A stretch of DNA of 17,756 bases. Source: Solirubrobacteraceae bacterium (lineage in GTDB: Bacteria > Actinomycetota > Thermoleophilia > Solirubrobacterales > Solirubrobacteraceae). Location of the stretch: contig JAEMSV010000077.1 in assembly GCA_016462625.1 (NCBI GenBank), positions 1-17,756 of the forward strand, in the 5' to 3' direction. The notes under the pieces are model-generated. The model had not been told where the DNA came from. It did not search any database and saw only the letters and a list, made by a program, of their open reading frames with translations. Positions 1 to 6,937 of this stretch are shown here, piece after piece. A program made the position numbers and the translations under genes. Position 1 is the first letter of the stretch. Each line of letters begins with the position of its first letter.

Positions 1-26
1 GCGCGCCTGCTGGACTCACTCGGGGG

Positions 27-887
27 TTAGGACTGCACCTTCTCCTCGGCCGGGGACTGCTGCGCGTCCTCGCTCTTGGAGTCGGCAGCCTTCGGCGCCT
101 TGCGCTCGACCCGCTCGCACGAGCCGTTCGGGTTCTCGGCCGTCGCGTCGGTGATGACGTCGACGGCGTCCAGCCAGGCGCGGTCCTTGCCGTCGCCGCA
201 GGTGATGCGGTCGACCTCGCCATCGCGGGTGCGGAACTGGTCGTTGCCGGCGCCGCCATCGAGTGCGTCACCGATCTGATCGGTCTCGCCGGCCGGGCCG
301 GGCGTCACGTCAACGCGGGCGAGCGCCCACAGCTTGTCGTCGCCGTTGCCGCCGGACGAGGTGTCCTGACCCGCGTTCGCGTAGATGACGTCGTTGCCCT
401 CGCCGCCGCTCTGGACGTCGTCGCCGGTGCCGCCCGACATCCGGTCGTTGCCCAGCTCGCCGTCGGACGTGTCGTTCCCGCTGCCGCCGTGGATGCGGTC
501 ACGCGAGTCGCCGCCCTTCAGCGTGTCGTTGCCGGCGGCGCCGTAGATGCGGTCGAACGAGGTGCGGTCGCCGGTGTTGTTCGCATCGCCGACGACCGTG
601 TCGTCACCGGGACCGCCGTTGAGGAGGTCGTTGCCCTGCACGCCGGAGATGGTGTCGTTCCCGCCCATGCCGAACACGCGGTCGTTGCCTTGACCGCCGT
701 TGAGCGTGTCGTCGCCGGCACGCCCGAAGATGCGGTCGTTGCCGTCGTTGCCGTTGATGAGGTCCACGGCGTTCGTGCCGCGGAGCCGCTCGTTGCCGGG
801 GCCGCCCTCGATCGTCGCGGCGAACGCGACGCTCGGAACGAGCGCCAGGGCCGCGATGGCGGCGGTGGTTGTGCGCAGATGCTTCAC
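27..887 (-). CDS. Secreted RTX-like calcium-binding repeat protein
   Basis: A 286-residue protein with a Sec signal peptide (about residues 1-23, ending VAFAA). Residues 28-185 carry roughly a dozen glycine/aspartate nonapeptides of the GGxGxDxxx type (for example GGQGNDRVFG), which in the RTX family wind into a calcium-binding parallel beta roll. The repeats are followed by a capping segment with RDGEVDRITCG and SCERVER (Cys230, Cys257), then a polar, charged tail from about residue 263. No protease, lipase or adhesin domain is visible, so the role is probably structural or surface-associated. The start is GTG, chosen because a strong AGGAGGAG lies four bases upstream and the signal peptide begins there. 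It is divergent from a shorter paralogue at 1030 that shares the cap, with boxed repeats between them. The repeat family is clear; the function is unknown. Confidence 0.88.
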   Translation of the reverse strand: MKHLRTTTAAIAALALVPSVAFAATIEGGPGNERLRGTNAVDLINGNDGNDRIFGRAGDDTLNGGQGNDRVFGMGGNDTISGVQGNDLLNGGPGDDTVVGDANNTGDRTSFDRIYGAAGNDTLKGGDSRDRIHGGSGNDTSDGELGNDRMSGGTGDDVQSGGEGNDVIYANAGQDTSSGGNGDDKLWALARVDVTPGPAGETDQIGDALDGGAGNDQFRTRDGEVDRITCGDGKDRAWLDAVDVITDATAENPNGSCERVERKAPKAADSKSEDAQQSPAEEKVQS

Positions 888-891
888 GGGA

Positions 892-899
892 CTCCTCCT
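892..899 (-). promoter_or_regulatory. Strong ribosome binding site of the minus-strand RTX-like gene
   Basis: Read on the minus strand the sequence is AGGAGGAG followed by TCCC and the GTG start at 887. This is a near-perfect anti-16S match and it fixes a GTG start. The divergent partner at 1030 has no comparable site. Confidence 0.8.
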
Positions 900-951
900 G
901 ATTCCGGTTGCAGTCCGAGCATTCCCCTGTGGAGGGCCAGGTGCGAGGCCG

Positions 952-990
952 TCTCACAGAGCTCTCACGCTCCGTGAGAAATCCGTGAGA
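952..990. promoter_or_regulatory. Phased box array: two TCTCAC and two GTGAGA at 11-bp steps, probable response-regulator site
   Basis: TCTCAC occurs at 952-957 and 963-968, and its reverse complement GTGAGA at 974-979 and 985-990. Starts are exactly 11 bases apart, and both nested pairs share one dyad centre at 971. On a common strand the 11-mers are TCTCACAGAGC, TCTCACGCTCC, TCTCACGGAGC and TCTCACGGATT. OmpR/PhoP-family regulators typically bind direct repeats spaced about one helical turn, and a gene for such a regulator starts at 1493. The array lies between the divergent RTX-like genes, so it could serve both. Binding by that regulator is inference. The inner pair could also form a 6-bp stem in RNA. 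Confidence 0.6.
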
Positions 991-1029
991 AGGCGTCTAC
1001 GCGGGCTCGGACATCCCGGCCGGTGCGTC

Positions 1030-1500
1030 ATGCTGCGTGCCATGTCCCGTCGTGTGATCGCGCTGCTCCTTGTCCTCGTGGTGCTGCCCGCCGGGCCGGC
1101 GCTCGCCGAAGCGATGCGCGGGACGAAGGGCGACGACACCATCGACGGCACCGCACGCGCCGATCGCATCGACGGCCTGCGCGGCAACGACCAGCTCCAC
1201 GGTCGCGGCGGCAACGACCGGGTCAACGGCGGCGCGGGGAACGATCTCCTCTCGGGCGACGCCGGCAACGACCGCCTCAACGGCGGCCCCGGCGACGACA
1301 CCCTGCTCGGCGGCGCGGGCGGCGACATCCTCAACGGCGGCCCCGGCGCGGACACGATCATCGGCGGCAACGGCCGCGACGTCATCCGTGCCCGCGACGG
1401 CGTCGCCGACCGCATCACGTGCGGCGCCAAGCGCGACCGGGTCACCGCAGACGCGATCGACGACGTCGCCCGCGACTGCGAGTCTGTCTCGCGTGGCTGA
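1030..1500 (+). CDS. Small secreted RTX-like calcium-binding repeat protein
   Basis: A 156-residue paralogue of the divergent gene ending at 27. It has a signal peptide (hydrophobic residues 9-26, ending ALAEA), about eight GGxGxDxxx repeats (residues 32-118, for example GGAGNDLLSG), and the same C-terminal cap: ARDGVADRITCG followed by RDCESVSRG, with Cys131 and Cys150. Calcium binding is expected for the family; no enzymatic domain is present. An in-frame ATG at 1042 (MSRRVIALL) gives an equally good signal peptide, and neither start has a clear Shine-Dalgarno sequence, so the first four residues are uncertain. The end overlaps the start of the response regulator gene by eight bases, suggesting one transcript and translational coupling. 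Confidence 0.85.
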   Translation: MLRAMSRRVIALLLVLVVLPAGPALAEAMRGTKGDDTIDGTARADRIDGLRGNDQLHGRGGNDRVNGGAGNDLLSGDAGNDRLNGGPGDDTLLGGAGGDILNGGPGADTIIGGNGRDVIRARDGVADRITCGAKRDRVTADAIDDVARDCESVSRG

Positions 1501-2188
1501 TGACGCCCGCTCGGCACAACCCGTCGTCCTGCTGGTGGACGACGACGCGGGCATCCGGCGAACGGTAGGAGCGAGTCTCGAGCTGGAGGGCTTCACGGTC
1601 ATCCCCGCGTCGGGCGGCAAGGCCGCGCTGGAGGCTGCCGCGCGCATGCACCCCGCGGTCATCCTGCTCGACCTGAACATGCCCGACCTCGACGGGCTCG
1701 AGGTCCTGCGGCGGCTCCGCGAGGTCGGGGACGAGGTCCCGATCTGCATCCTGTCGGCTCGCGACGACGTCGACGACCGCGTGGCCGGGCTCGAGCGCGG
1801 GGCCGACGACTACGTCGTCAAGCCGTTCGCGATCGAGGAGCTCACCGCGCGGCTCCATGCCCTGCTGCGCCGCCGCCCCGCGAGCGAGGACTCTGCGCTG
1901 CAGGTCGAGGACATCCGGCTCGATCCCCGCGCGCGCACCGCGCTGCGCGGCGGCCGCGACCTCGAGCTGACCAACCGCGAGTTCGAGCTGCTGCAGCTGT
2001 TCCTGCGCAATCCGGGCGAGGTGCTGGACCGCCGGCGGCTGCACGAAGAGGTCTGGGGCTACACCTTCGATCCGCAGACCAACGTCGCGGACGTGTTCGT
2101 CGGGTACCTGCGGCGCAAGCTGGAGTCCGGCGGCGAGCCGCGCGTGATCCACACCGTGCGCGGCGTCGGATTCGTCCTGCGAGGCTGA
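1493..2188 (+). CDS. OmpR/PhoB-family two-component response regulator
   Basis: A 231-residue protein with an N-terminal receiver domain (about residues 10-122) and a C-terminal winged-helix DNA-binding domain (about 137-230). Receiver residues are all present: acidic Asp16/Asp17 in LLVDDDAG, phospho-acceptor Asp60 in ILLDLNMPD, Ser88 in ILSAR, and Lys110 in YVVKPF. The effector has the usual LTNREFELLQLF, recognition helix TNVADVFVGYLRRK and terminal VRGVGFVLR. The start is taken as GTG at 1493, giving a normal-length protein; the reading frame is open further upstream but only over RTX coding sequence. It overlaps the RTX-like gene by eight bases, and the kinase starts four bases after its stop. 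It resembles the MprA/PrrA-like actinobacterial group. The boxes at 952-990 are a candidate target. Confidence 0.95.
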   Translation: MADDARSAQPVVLLVDDDAGIRRTVGASLELEGFTVIPASGGKAALEAAARMHPAVILLDLNMPDLDGLEVLRRLREVGDEVPICILSARDDVDDRVAGLERGADDYVVKPFAIEELTARLHALLRRRPASEDSALQVEDIRLDPRARTALRGGRDLELTNREFELLQLFLRNPGEVLDRRRLHEEVWGYTFDPQTNVADVFVGYLRRKLESGGEPRVIHTVRGVGFVLRG

Positions 2189-2192
2189 GCCG

Positions 2193-3554
2193 ATGCACAG
2201 CCTGCGCGGGCGCCTCACGCTCGGGGTCCTCCTCGTCCTGACGCTCGTCCTCTCCGTCGCGGGCGTCCTGGTCTCGCACTACGTCGACAGCTCCGAGCGC
2301 GACGCGTTCGACGACCGCCTGCGCCGCACCGCCGAGCTGTCGCGTGCGACCGCTTTGGCCGCGGTCCAGGAGGAAGTGCCGGAGAACGACCGGCGCCTCG
2401 ATGCCGTGCTGACCGCCACGCGGACCTCGCTACGCCTCGTCCTCGGCGAGCAGGCGCTGCTCGACACCGGCGCGCCCCCGCCCGACCACGGCCGGCTCCC
2501 GCTCGGCCTGCACACCTTCAGCTCGGGCGGCGATAGCTACCGCGCCTACGTCACGACGCTGCGCGACCCGAACCTCGGCGGCCTGGCGCGACTGGAGATC
2601 GTCTCGAGCCTCGACGCGCTCGAGGACCGCGAGCGCGGGCTGCACCAGCGGCTGCTCCTGCTCGGCGGGCTGGGCCTGCTCGCGGCGGGGATCGGCGTGT
2701 GGCTCGCCGCCGACCTCGTGCTGCGCCCACTCGGCCGGCTGCGCACGTTCGCCTCGCGGGTCGCCGAGCAGGAGGACCTCGACCAGCGCGCGCCGGAGTC
2801 CGGCCCGACGGAGATCCGGTCGCTCGCCGCGAGCTTCAACGCGATGCTCGCGCGGCTCGGGCGCTCGTCCGCCGACCGCGAGCGGGCGCTGGACGCGACC
2901 CGCCGGTTCGCCGCCGACGCCGGCCACGAGCTCCGGACCCCGCTGACCACCGTGACCACCACGCTCTCCACGCTCAGCCGCCACCCCGAGCTCCCGGCCG
3001 AACGGCGGACCGAGATGGCCGACGACGCGCTGGCCGAGCAGCGCCGGCTCGTCGACCTGCTCGACGGGCTGCAGGCGCTCGCGCGCGGGGACAGCGCCGA
3101 GGTCGAGTGGCGCGACGTCGACCTCGCCGACACGGTCGACGCGGTCGTCACGGCCGCGCGCTCACGCCATCCGGAGGCGACGATCGACGCCATGCTGCCC
3201 GACGACGCGCTGGTGCTGCCCGGCTGGGAGCCCGGGCTCCGGATGCTCGCCGAGAACCTGGTGGAGAACGCGGTCCGGCACGGCCGCGAGGACGGGCGCG
3301 TCGAGGTCGGTCTGGTCGGCGCGGACGACGGCGTGGTGCTGACCGTCGACGACGACGGTCCCGGCATCGCCGAGGCCGACCGCGAGCGCGTGCTCGAGCC
3401 GTTCGCCCGGGTCGAGGGCACCGACCGTCCCGGGTCCGGACTCGGCCTCGCCCTCGTCGCCCAGCAGGCCCGTCACCACGGCGCCAGCTTGGAGATCAGC
3501 GACGCACCGCTTGGAGGAGCGAGGGTCCGGGTACGGTTCCCGCGTCCGGAGTGA
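2193..3554 (+). CDS. Membrane sensor histidine kinase, partner of the preceding regulator
   Basis: A 453-residue kinase. A first membrane segment (about 8-28) and a second (about 153-176) enclose an extracytoplasmic sensor region of about 125 residues with no recognisable ligand domain. A HAMP linker follows (about 177-230), then the dimerisation domain with phospho-accepting His245 in AGHELRTPLT. The ATPase domain has the N box ENLVENAVRHG (about 354-364), G1 box DDDGPGI (386-392) and G2 box GSGLGLA (414-420). All catalytic motifs are intact. In this class the autophosphorylated histidine donates phosphate to the partner regulator, here Asp60 of the upstream gene, with which it is co-transcribed at a four-base gap. 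The stimulus is unknown; proximity to calcium-binding proteins allows an envelope or calcium signal, but the sequence does not show it. Confidence 0.95.
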   Translation: MHSLRGRLTLGVLLVLTLVLSVAGVLVSHYVDSSERDAFDDRLRRTAELSRATALAAVQEEVPENDRRLDAVLTATRTSLRLVLGEQALLDTGAPPPDHGRLPLGLHTFSSGGDSYRAYVTTLRDPNLGGLARLEIVSSLDALEDRERGLHQRLLLLGGLGLLAAGIGVWLAADLVLRPLGRLRTFASRVAEQEDLDQRAPESGPTEIRSLAASFNAMLARLGRSSADRERALDATRRFAADAGHELRTPLTTVTTTLSTLSRHPELPAERRTEMADDALAEQRRLVDLLDGLQALARGDSAEVEWRDVDLADTVDAVVTAARSRHPEATIDAMLPDDALVLPGWEPGLRMLAENLVENAVRHGREDGRVEVGLVGADDGVVLTVDDDGPGIAEADRERVLEPFARVEGTDRPGSGLGLALVAQQARHHGASLEISDAPLGGARVRVRFPRPE

Positions 3555-3601
3555 GTTTCCCCTCCGGAACTTCTGCCAACGACCGCTGTTGCGGGTACTG
3601 C

Positions 3602-4873
3602 ATGCGACGACTCCTGCCCTCCATCCTCGGCGCCGCGATCCTCCTCACGGCGGCCCCGGTCGCCCTCGCGGCCAACCCGACCCCGCCGGCGATCACCAAC
3701 GCCAACGCGGAGAACGTCGAACGCACCACGGCGACCTTCGCCGGCTCCGTCGACCCCAACGGCGCGGACACGACCTACCACTACGAGTACGGCACGACGA
3801 CGGGCTACGGGCTCGTCACGCCGAACGTCGTGGTCCCCAACGGCGACGACCCCGTCCCGGTCAAAGTCAACGTCGCCGGGCTGACCGAGAACACGACCTA
3901 CCACTACCGCCTCGTCGCGACGAACGCCGCCGGGGTCACCAACGGCGCCGACCGGACCGTCAAGACCGATGCGGCCCCCGCGGCGCCGAGGGCGCCCGCC
4001 GTCTCCACAAGCCCCGCACGCGACGTCCGGCCGACCACCGCGACGCTCGTCGCGCGCGTGAACCCTCGCGGGCAGAGCACGACCTTCTACTTCCAGTACG
4101 GGACGACCACGGCCGTCACGTCGCGGACGCCCAGCGTCGCCGCCGGATCGGGCACCAGCACGGGGACCGTGACCGCGGCGGTGCGCGACCTGAAGATCAA
4201 CACGCGGTACTACTTCCGCGTCGTCGCCGTCAACGCCACCGGGACCACGCGGGGCGGCACCCGCAACTTCACGACGCTGCGCGCCCCGACCGGCGTCAGC
4301 CTCTCGGCCTCATCCCGGGCGGTCGTCTGGAACGGCGCGATCACCGTCGCCGGCCGGATCGCCGGCGGCGGCGTCGGCGGCGCGCCCGTCGCGCTCGAGC
4401 GCTCGGACTTCCCGTTCCTCACCGGCTTCCGCGAGGTCGCCCGGCAGAACGCCGACAAGGAGGGCGACTACCGCTTCAGCGTCGGGCCGCTCTACTCGGC
4501 CGTCCGGCTGCGGGTCGTCACCCGGACGACGGTCGCCGCCGCCAGCGCCCCGGTGCAGATCAACAACCGGGTGTCGGTGGGCGTGAAGACCATCGGCGGC
4601 AATCGCCGCTCGGTCGCGCTCTCCGGCGTGGTGAACCCGGCGGTGCCGAACGGGCGGATCTCCGTGCAGCGGCAGACCGCCGCGGGCGCCTGGATCCGCG
4701 TGAAGCGCGCCAAGCCCCAGGCGCTGACCGGGAACCGCTCGCGCTACCGGGTGCGGGTCAACCGCACGCGCCGCGCGGCGAAGTTCCGCGTCGTCGTGAT
4801 CCCGAACGACCAGGGCGAGCACGTCAACGGCGTCACGCGGGAGTTGCGGATCGCCAAGCGCAAGCGGCGCTGA
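3602..4873 (+). CDS. Secreted fibronectin type III-like repeat protein
   Basis: A 423-residue exported protein. The signal peptide spans residues 1-23 (MRRLLPSILGAAILLTAAPV, then ALAA). Two fibronectin-III-like beta-sandwich repeats follow, about residues 33-122 and 138-224. Each begins RTTATFAGSV or PTTATLVARV, carries a YEYGTTT or FQYGTTT strand, and ends with an NTTYHYRLVATNAAG or NTRYYFRVVAVNATG strand. The rest (about 227-423) is beta-rich with a very basic end (KRKRR) and no assigned domain. No catalytic motif or LPxTG sorting signal is seen, so a structural or adhesive surface role is plausible. The start is the ATG that begins the signal peptide; the frame is open upstream only across the kinase gene. 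It lies 47 bases after the kinase and may share its transcript. Confidence 0.85.
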   Translation: MRRLLPSILGAAILLTAAPVALAANPTPPAITNANAENVERTTATFAGSVDPNGADTTYHYEYGTTTGYGLVTPNVVVPNGDDPVPVKVNVAGLTENTTYHYRLVATNAAGVTNGADRTVKTDAAPAAPRAPAVSTSPARDVRPTTATLVARVNPRGQSTTFYFQYGTTTAVTSRTPSVAAGSGTSTGTVTAAVRDLKINTRYYFRVVAVNATGTTRGGTRNFTTLRAPTGVSLSASSRAVVWNGAITVAGRIAGGGVGGAPVALERSDFPFLTGFREVARQNADKEGDYRFSVGPLYSAVRLRVVTRTTVAAASAPVQINNRVSVGVKTIGGNRRSVALSGVVNPAVPNGRISVQRQTAAGAWIRVKRAKPQALTGNRSRYRVRVNRTRRAAKFRVVVIPNDQGEHVNGVTRELRIAKRKRR

Positions 4874-4877
4874 GCGT

Positions 4878-4969
4878 TGTCCTGATTTCCGCACAACTCG
4901 CGCTCTGGCTACACTGTGCCGATAACAGCACAAACGGTCACCAGGGCGTGATGTATGGATATCAGCACA
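4878..4969. promoter_or_regulatory. Three HipB-type operators in a 37-bp phased array
   Basis: Three 18-bp sites share the form TGTnn-N8-GCACA: 4878-4895 (TGTCC-N8-GCACA), 4915-4932 (TGTGC-N8-GCACA, perfect dyad) and 4952-4969 (TGTAT-N8-GCACA). Starts are exactly 37 bases apart. All three spacers carry GAT at positions 2-4 and C at position 7. The E. coli HipB operator is known to be TATCC-N8-GGATA, so the half-site length and 8-bp gap match that family while the bases differ. The third site covers the hipB start codon at 4955. This predicts cooperative autorepression by HipB or HipBA. The sites are seen directly; the protein bound is inferred. Confidence 0.72.
4887..4915 (+). promoter_or_regulatory. 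Weak candidate promoter for hipBA
   Basis: A -10-like TACACT at 4910-4915 lies 17 bases after a poor -35-like TTCCGC at 4887-4892. It overlaps the first and touches the second operator-like site, as expected for a repressed promoter. The hexamer match is only moderate, so this is tentative. Confidence 0.3.
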
Positions 4970-5218
4970 CGTGAATCAGATCAGGAGTGGACCGTCGGCT
5001 CGTCGGCCGACCTCGGTCGTGCCATCGCGGGCGTGCGCGCGGTCCACGGTCTGACCCAGGAGGAGCTCGCCGAGCGCACCGGCATTCAGCGCTCGTACCT
5101 GGCGAAGCTCGAGGCCGGCGCATCCGTCCTGCTGCTGGAACGTGCGCTCCGCGCGCTGCGGCGCATGGGAGCGACGGTCACGGTGACGCTCCCGGCAGAC
5201 CGCGAGCCCCGTGACTGA
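4955..5218 (+). CDS. hipB: HipB-like antitoxin, XRE-family DNA-binding protein
   Basis: An 87-residue protein, close to E. coli HipB (88). A Cro/C1-type helix-turn-helix occupies about residues 20-63: LGRAIAGVRAVHGLTQEEL, then AERTGIQRSYLAKLEAG. The segment ASVLLLERALRALRRMG and a short beta-like VTVTLP end the protein. In HipBA systems this protein binds HipA, neutralises it and represses the operon. The ATG at 4955 is preceded by AGGG eight bases upstream. Another ATG at 4951 is out of frame and ends after seven codons. The end overlaps the hipA start by eight bases, the classic coupled antitoxin-toxin order. Three operator-like sites lie upstream, one covering the start codon. Confidence is high for family and partner, moderate for true toxin-antitoxin behaviour. 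Confidence 0.88.
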   Translation: MDISTRESDQEWTVGSSADLGRAIAGVRAVHGLTQEELAERTGIQRSYLAKLEAGASVLLLERALRALRRMGATVTVTLPADREPRD

Positions 5219-6422
5219 GCAGCTCAGCGTCTGGCTCGGCGGTGCAGAGGTCGCCCGGCTCCAGCGCCGCGGCGCGTACGACGTCCGTTGCCGGTACAGC
5301 GAGGACGCCGTCCGCGCGTGGCCGCAGAACAGCCCGGTCATCTCCTGCTCGCTGCCCCTCGGCGCGCGCGCCCTCCCGGCCAATCCGTACTGCCGGGGGC
5401 TCCTGCCGGAGGGCCAGGCCCTCCAGGTCCTCGCCCGGGAAGCGAACCTCCCGGTCACCGCCACGTTCGAGCTGCTGGCGCGTTACGGCCGCGACATCGC
5501 CGGCGCGCTCGTCATCGCCGCTGAGCCGCCAGACCCCGCCCAGTTCGGCGTCGAGCCATACGACGAGGACGACCTCGTGGCCGCGGTCCGTGACCTCGAA
5601 GCCCATCCCCTCGGCGCCCACGACGACAGCGAGCTGTCCCTGGCCGGCCTCCAGGACAAGCTGCTCCTCGTCGACCTCGGAGACGGCGGCTGGGGACGGC
5701 CGCTGCACGGTCAGCCTTCGACCCACATCCTCAAGGTCGACGACGCGCGCTACCCCGGGCTCGTCGTCGCCGAGGCCCAGTGCCTGGCCGCCGCCCGGGC
5801 GGCAGGCCTGACGACGATCGACGCCGACATCCTGATGCTGGAGGACGTCCCGTGCCTGGTGGTCTCGCGCTTTGACCGCACCTCTGACGGCACCGAGATC
5901 CAGCGCATCCACCAGGAAGATCTGTGCCAGGCACTCGGCATCGACCACGAGGCGAACCGCGGCCGCGCGAAGTACGAGCGGTCGGGCGGGCCGACGTTCC
6001 GCCAGGCGGCCGAGCTCCTCGACCGCTACGCCCGCGATCCTGCCGCCGAGCTCGACCAGCTCGTCCGGGCGGCCGTCTTCACCGTGCTGATCGGCAACGC
6101 GGATGCGCACGGGAAGAACCTCGCGCTGCTGCACCCCACGCCGCAGACGGTGACGCTCGCGCCGCTCTACGACACCGTCCCGACCATGCTGTGGCCGAAG
6201 CTGCGCCGCGAAGCCGCGATGTCGATCGGCGGTTCGCTCGACCTCACTGCGATCACGCTCGACGACATCCTCCGGGAGGCCCGAAGCTGGGCCCATCCTG
6301 CCGACCGGGCCGAGGCGGTCGCGCGTGAGACCATCGAGCGCGTGACCGGGTCCCTCGGTACCGCCATCGTCGATCCACGGCTGGTCGAACTCGTCGAGCA
6401 GCAGGCGGCGCGGTTGCGATGA
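5211..6422 (+). CDS. hipA: HipA-like serine/threonine kinase toxin
   Basis: A 403-residue HipA-family kinase starting at GTG. The N-terminal subdomain (about 1-110) has the GLLPEG motif and LLARYGRDIAGALVI. The kinase core matches E. coli HipA by position: Ser143 in ELSLAGLQDK (autophosphorylation Ser150 there), Lys175 in HILKVDD (Lys181), Asp298 in IGNADAHGKN (catalytic Asp309) and Asp321 in PLYDTV (metal-binding Asp332). All are intact, so activity is expected. E. coli HipA phosphorylates glutamyl-tRNA synthetase, halting translation and promoting dormancy; the target here is unknown. It is slightly shorter than E. coli HipA (440). It overlaps hipB by eight bases, and its stop overlaps the Nudix start by four (ATGA). 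Confidence 0.92.
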   Translation: MTEQLSVWLGGAEVARLQRRGAYDVRCRYSEDAVRAWPQNSPVISCSLPLGARALPANPYCRGLLPEGQALQVLAREANLPVTATFELLARYGRDIAGALVIAAEPPDPAQFGVEPYDEDDLVAAVRDLEAHPLGAHDDSELSLAGLQDKLLLVDLGDGGWGRPLHGQPSTHILKVDDARYPGLVVAEAQCLAAARAAGLTTIDADILMLEDVPCLVVSRFDRTSDGTEIQRIHQEDLCQALGIDHEANRGRAKYERSGGPTFRQAAELLDRYARDPAAELDQLVRAAVFTVLIGNADAHGKNLALLHPTPQTVTLAPLYDTVPTMLWPKLRREAAMSIGGSLDLTAITLDDILREARSWAHPADRAEAVARETIERVTGSLGTAIVDPRLVELVEQQAARLR

Positions 6423-6931
6423 GCCTCAACCCCGCGCTCGACGACGTCTCGTTCTGCCCGCGCTGCGGGAAGGACGCGGACGTCCGCGCGCCGCGGCTGC
6501 TGCGCTGCGAGCACTGCGGCTACCACGCGTTCTACAACCCCAAGCCGGTGGCGTCGGCGATCCCCGTCGACGCCGACGGCCGGGTGATCCTGCTGCGCCG
6601 GGGCTTCGAGCCGGGTGCGGGGAAGTGGACGTTCCCGGGTGGGTTCGTCGACCTCGGCGAGTCGGTCGAGGAGGCCGCGCGGCGTGAGGTGATGGAGGAG
6701 ATCGCGATCGAGGTGTCGTTGGGCCCGCTCGTCGGCGTGTACTCGCGCGCGGACGACCGGATCGTGCTCGTGGTCTTCGCGGCGGTCGCGCTCGGGGAGC
6801 CGCAGACGACCGACGAGGCGCCCGAGGTCCAGGCGTTCGCGCGCGACGAGATCCCGTGGCCCGACCTCGCGTTCTGGTCCACCGAGGCGGCGCTGCGCGA
6901 TTGGCTCGGTTTGCAGAAAGCGGTATTTTGA
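6419..6931 (+). CDS. Nudix hydrolase with N-terminal zinc ribbon
   Basis: A 170-residue protein. An N-terminal zinc ribbon (Cys13, Cys16, Cys30, Cys33: CPRCG and CEHCG) precedes a Nudix fold. The Nudix box lies at 75-97: Gly75, Glu81 and REVMEEIAI at 89-97, with Ala in place of the usual last Gly. The metal-binding REVxEE core is intact. Zinc-ribbon Nudix proteins hydrolyse nucleoside diphosphates linked to another group (NADH, ADP-ribose, related compounds); the substrate cannot be read here. The ATG overlaps the hipA stop by four bases, so translation is probably coupled to the toxin gene, which is unusual for a generic housekeeping enzyme. The DUF2236 gene starts six bases after its stop. 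Confidence 0.9.
   Translation: MSLNPALDDVSFCPRCGKDADVRAPRLLRCEHCGYHAFYNPKPVASAIPVDADGRVILLRRGFEPGAGKWTFPGGFVDLGESVEEAARREVMEEIAIEVSLGPLVGVYSRADDRIVLVVFAAVALGEPQTTDEAPEVQAFARDEIPWPDLAFWSTEAALRDWLGLQKAVF
6901..6929 (+). promoter_or_regulatory. Candidate internal promoter for the DUF2236 gene at 6938
   Basis: TTGGCT at 6901-6906 (four of six bases of TTGACA) and TATTTT at 6924-6929 (four of six of TATAAT) are separated by exactly 17 bases, in an unusually AT-rich patch at the end of the Nudix gene. Initiation would fall at or within a few bases of the ATG at 6938, giving a near-leaderless transcript. The gene could then be expressed apart from hipBA. Confidence 0.4.
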
Positions 6932-6937
6932 AGGCAG

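Noticed and set aside
1070..1492. Upstream extension of the response regulator to 1070
   Set aside because: The added sequence is a frame shadow of the RTX-like gene (Thr/Ser/Ala-rich); the GTG at 1493 gives the standard family length.
27..1500. Possible CRISPR or tandem DNA repeat array because of periodic sequence
   Set aside because: The periodicity is 27 bases, matching nine-residue protein repeats in frame; there are no conserved repeats with unique spacers.
4876..4897. GTTGT/ACAAC inverted repeat after the fibronectin-like gene as a terminator
   Set aside because: The stem is only five bases with a 12-base loop and no T-tract; the same bases are better explained by the phased GCACA operator series.
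4951..4974. Mini-ORF starting at ATG 4951 before hipB
   Set aside because: It is out of frame with hipB and stops after seven codons; the ATG at 4955 is correctly spaced from AGGG and in frame with the helix-turn-helix. A leader-peptide role cannot be excluded but nothing supports it.
5178..6296. Minus-strand ORF of 372 residues opposite hipA
   Set aside because: No domain, biased composition; the plus-strand frame encodes complete HipA motifs.
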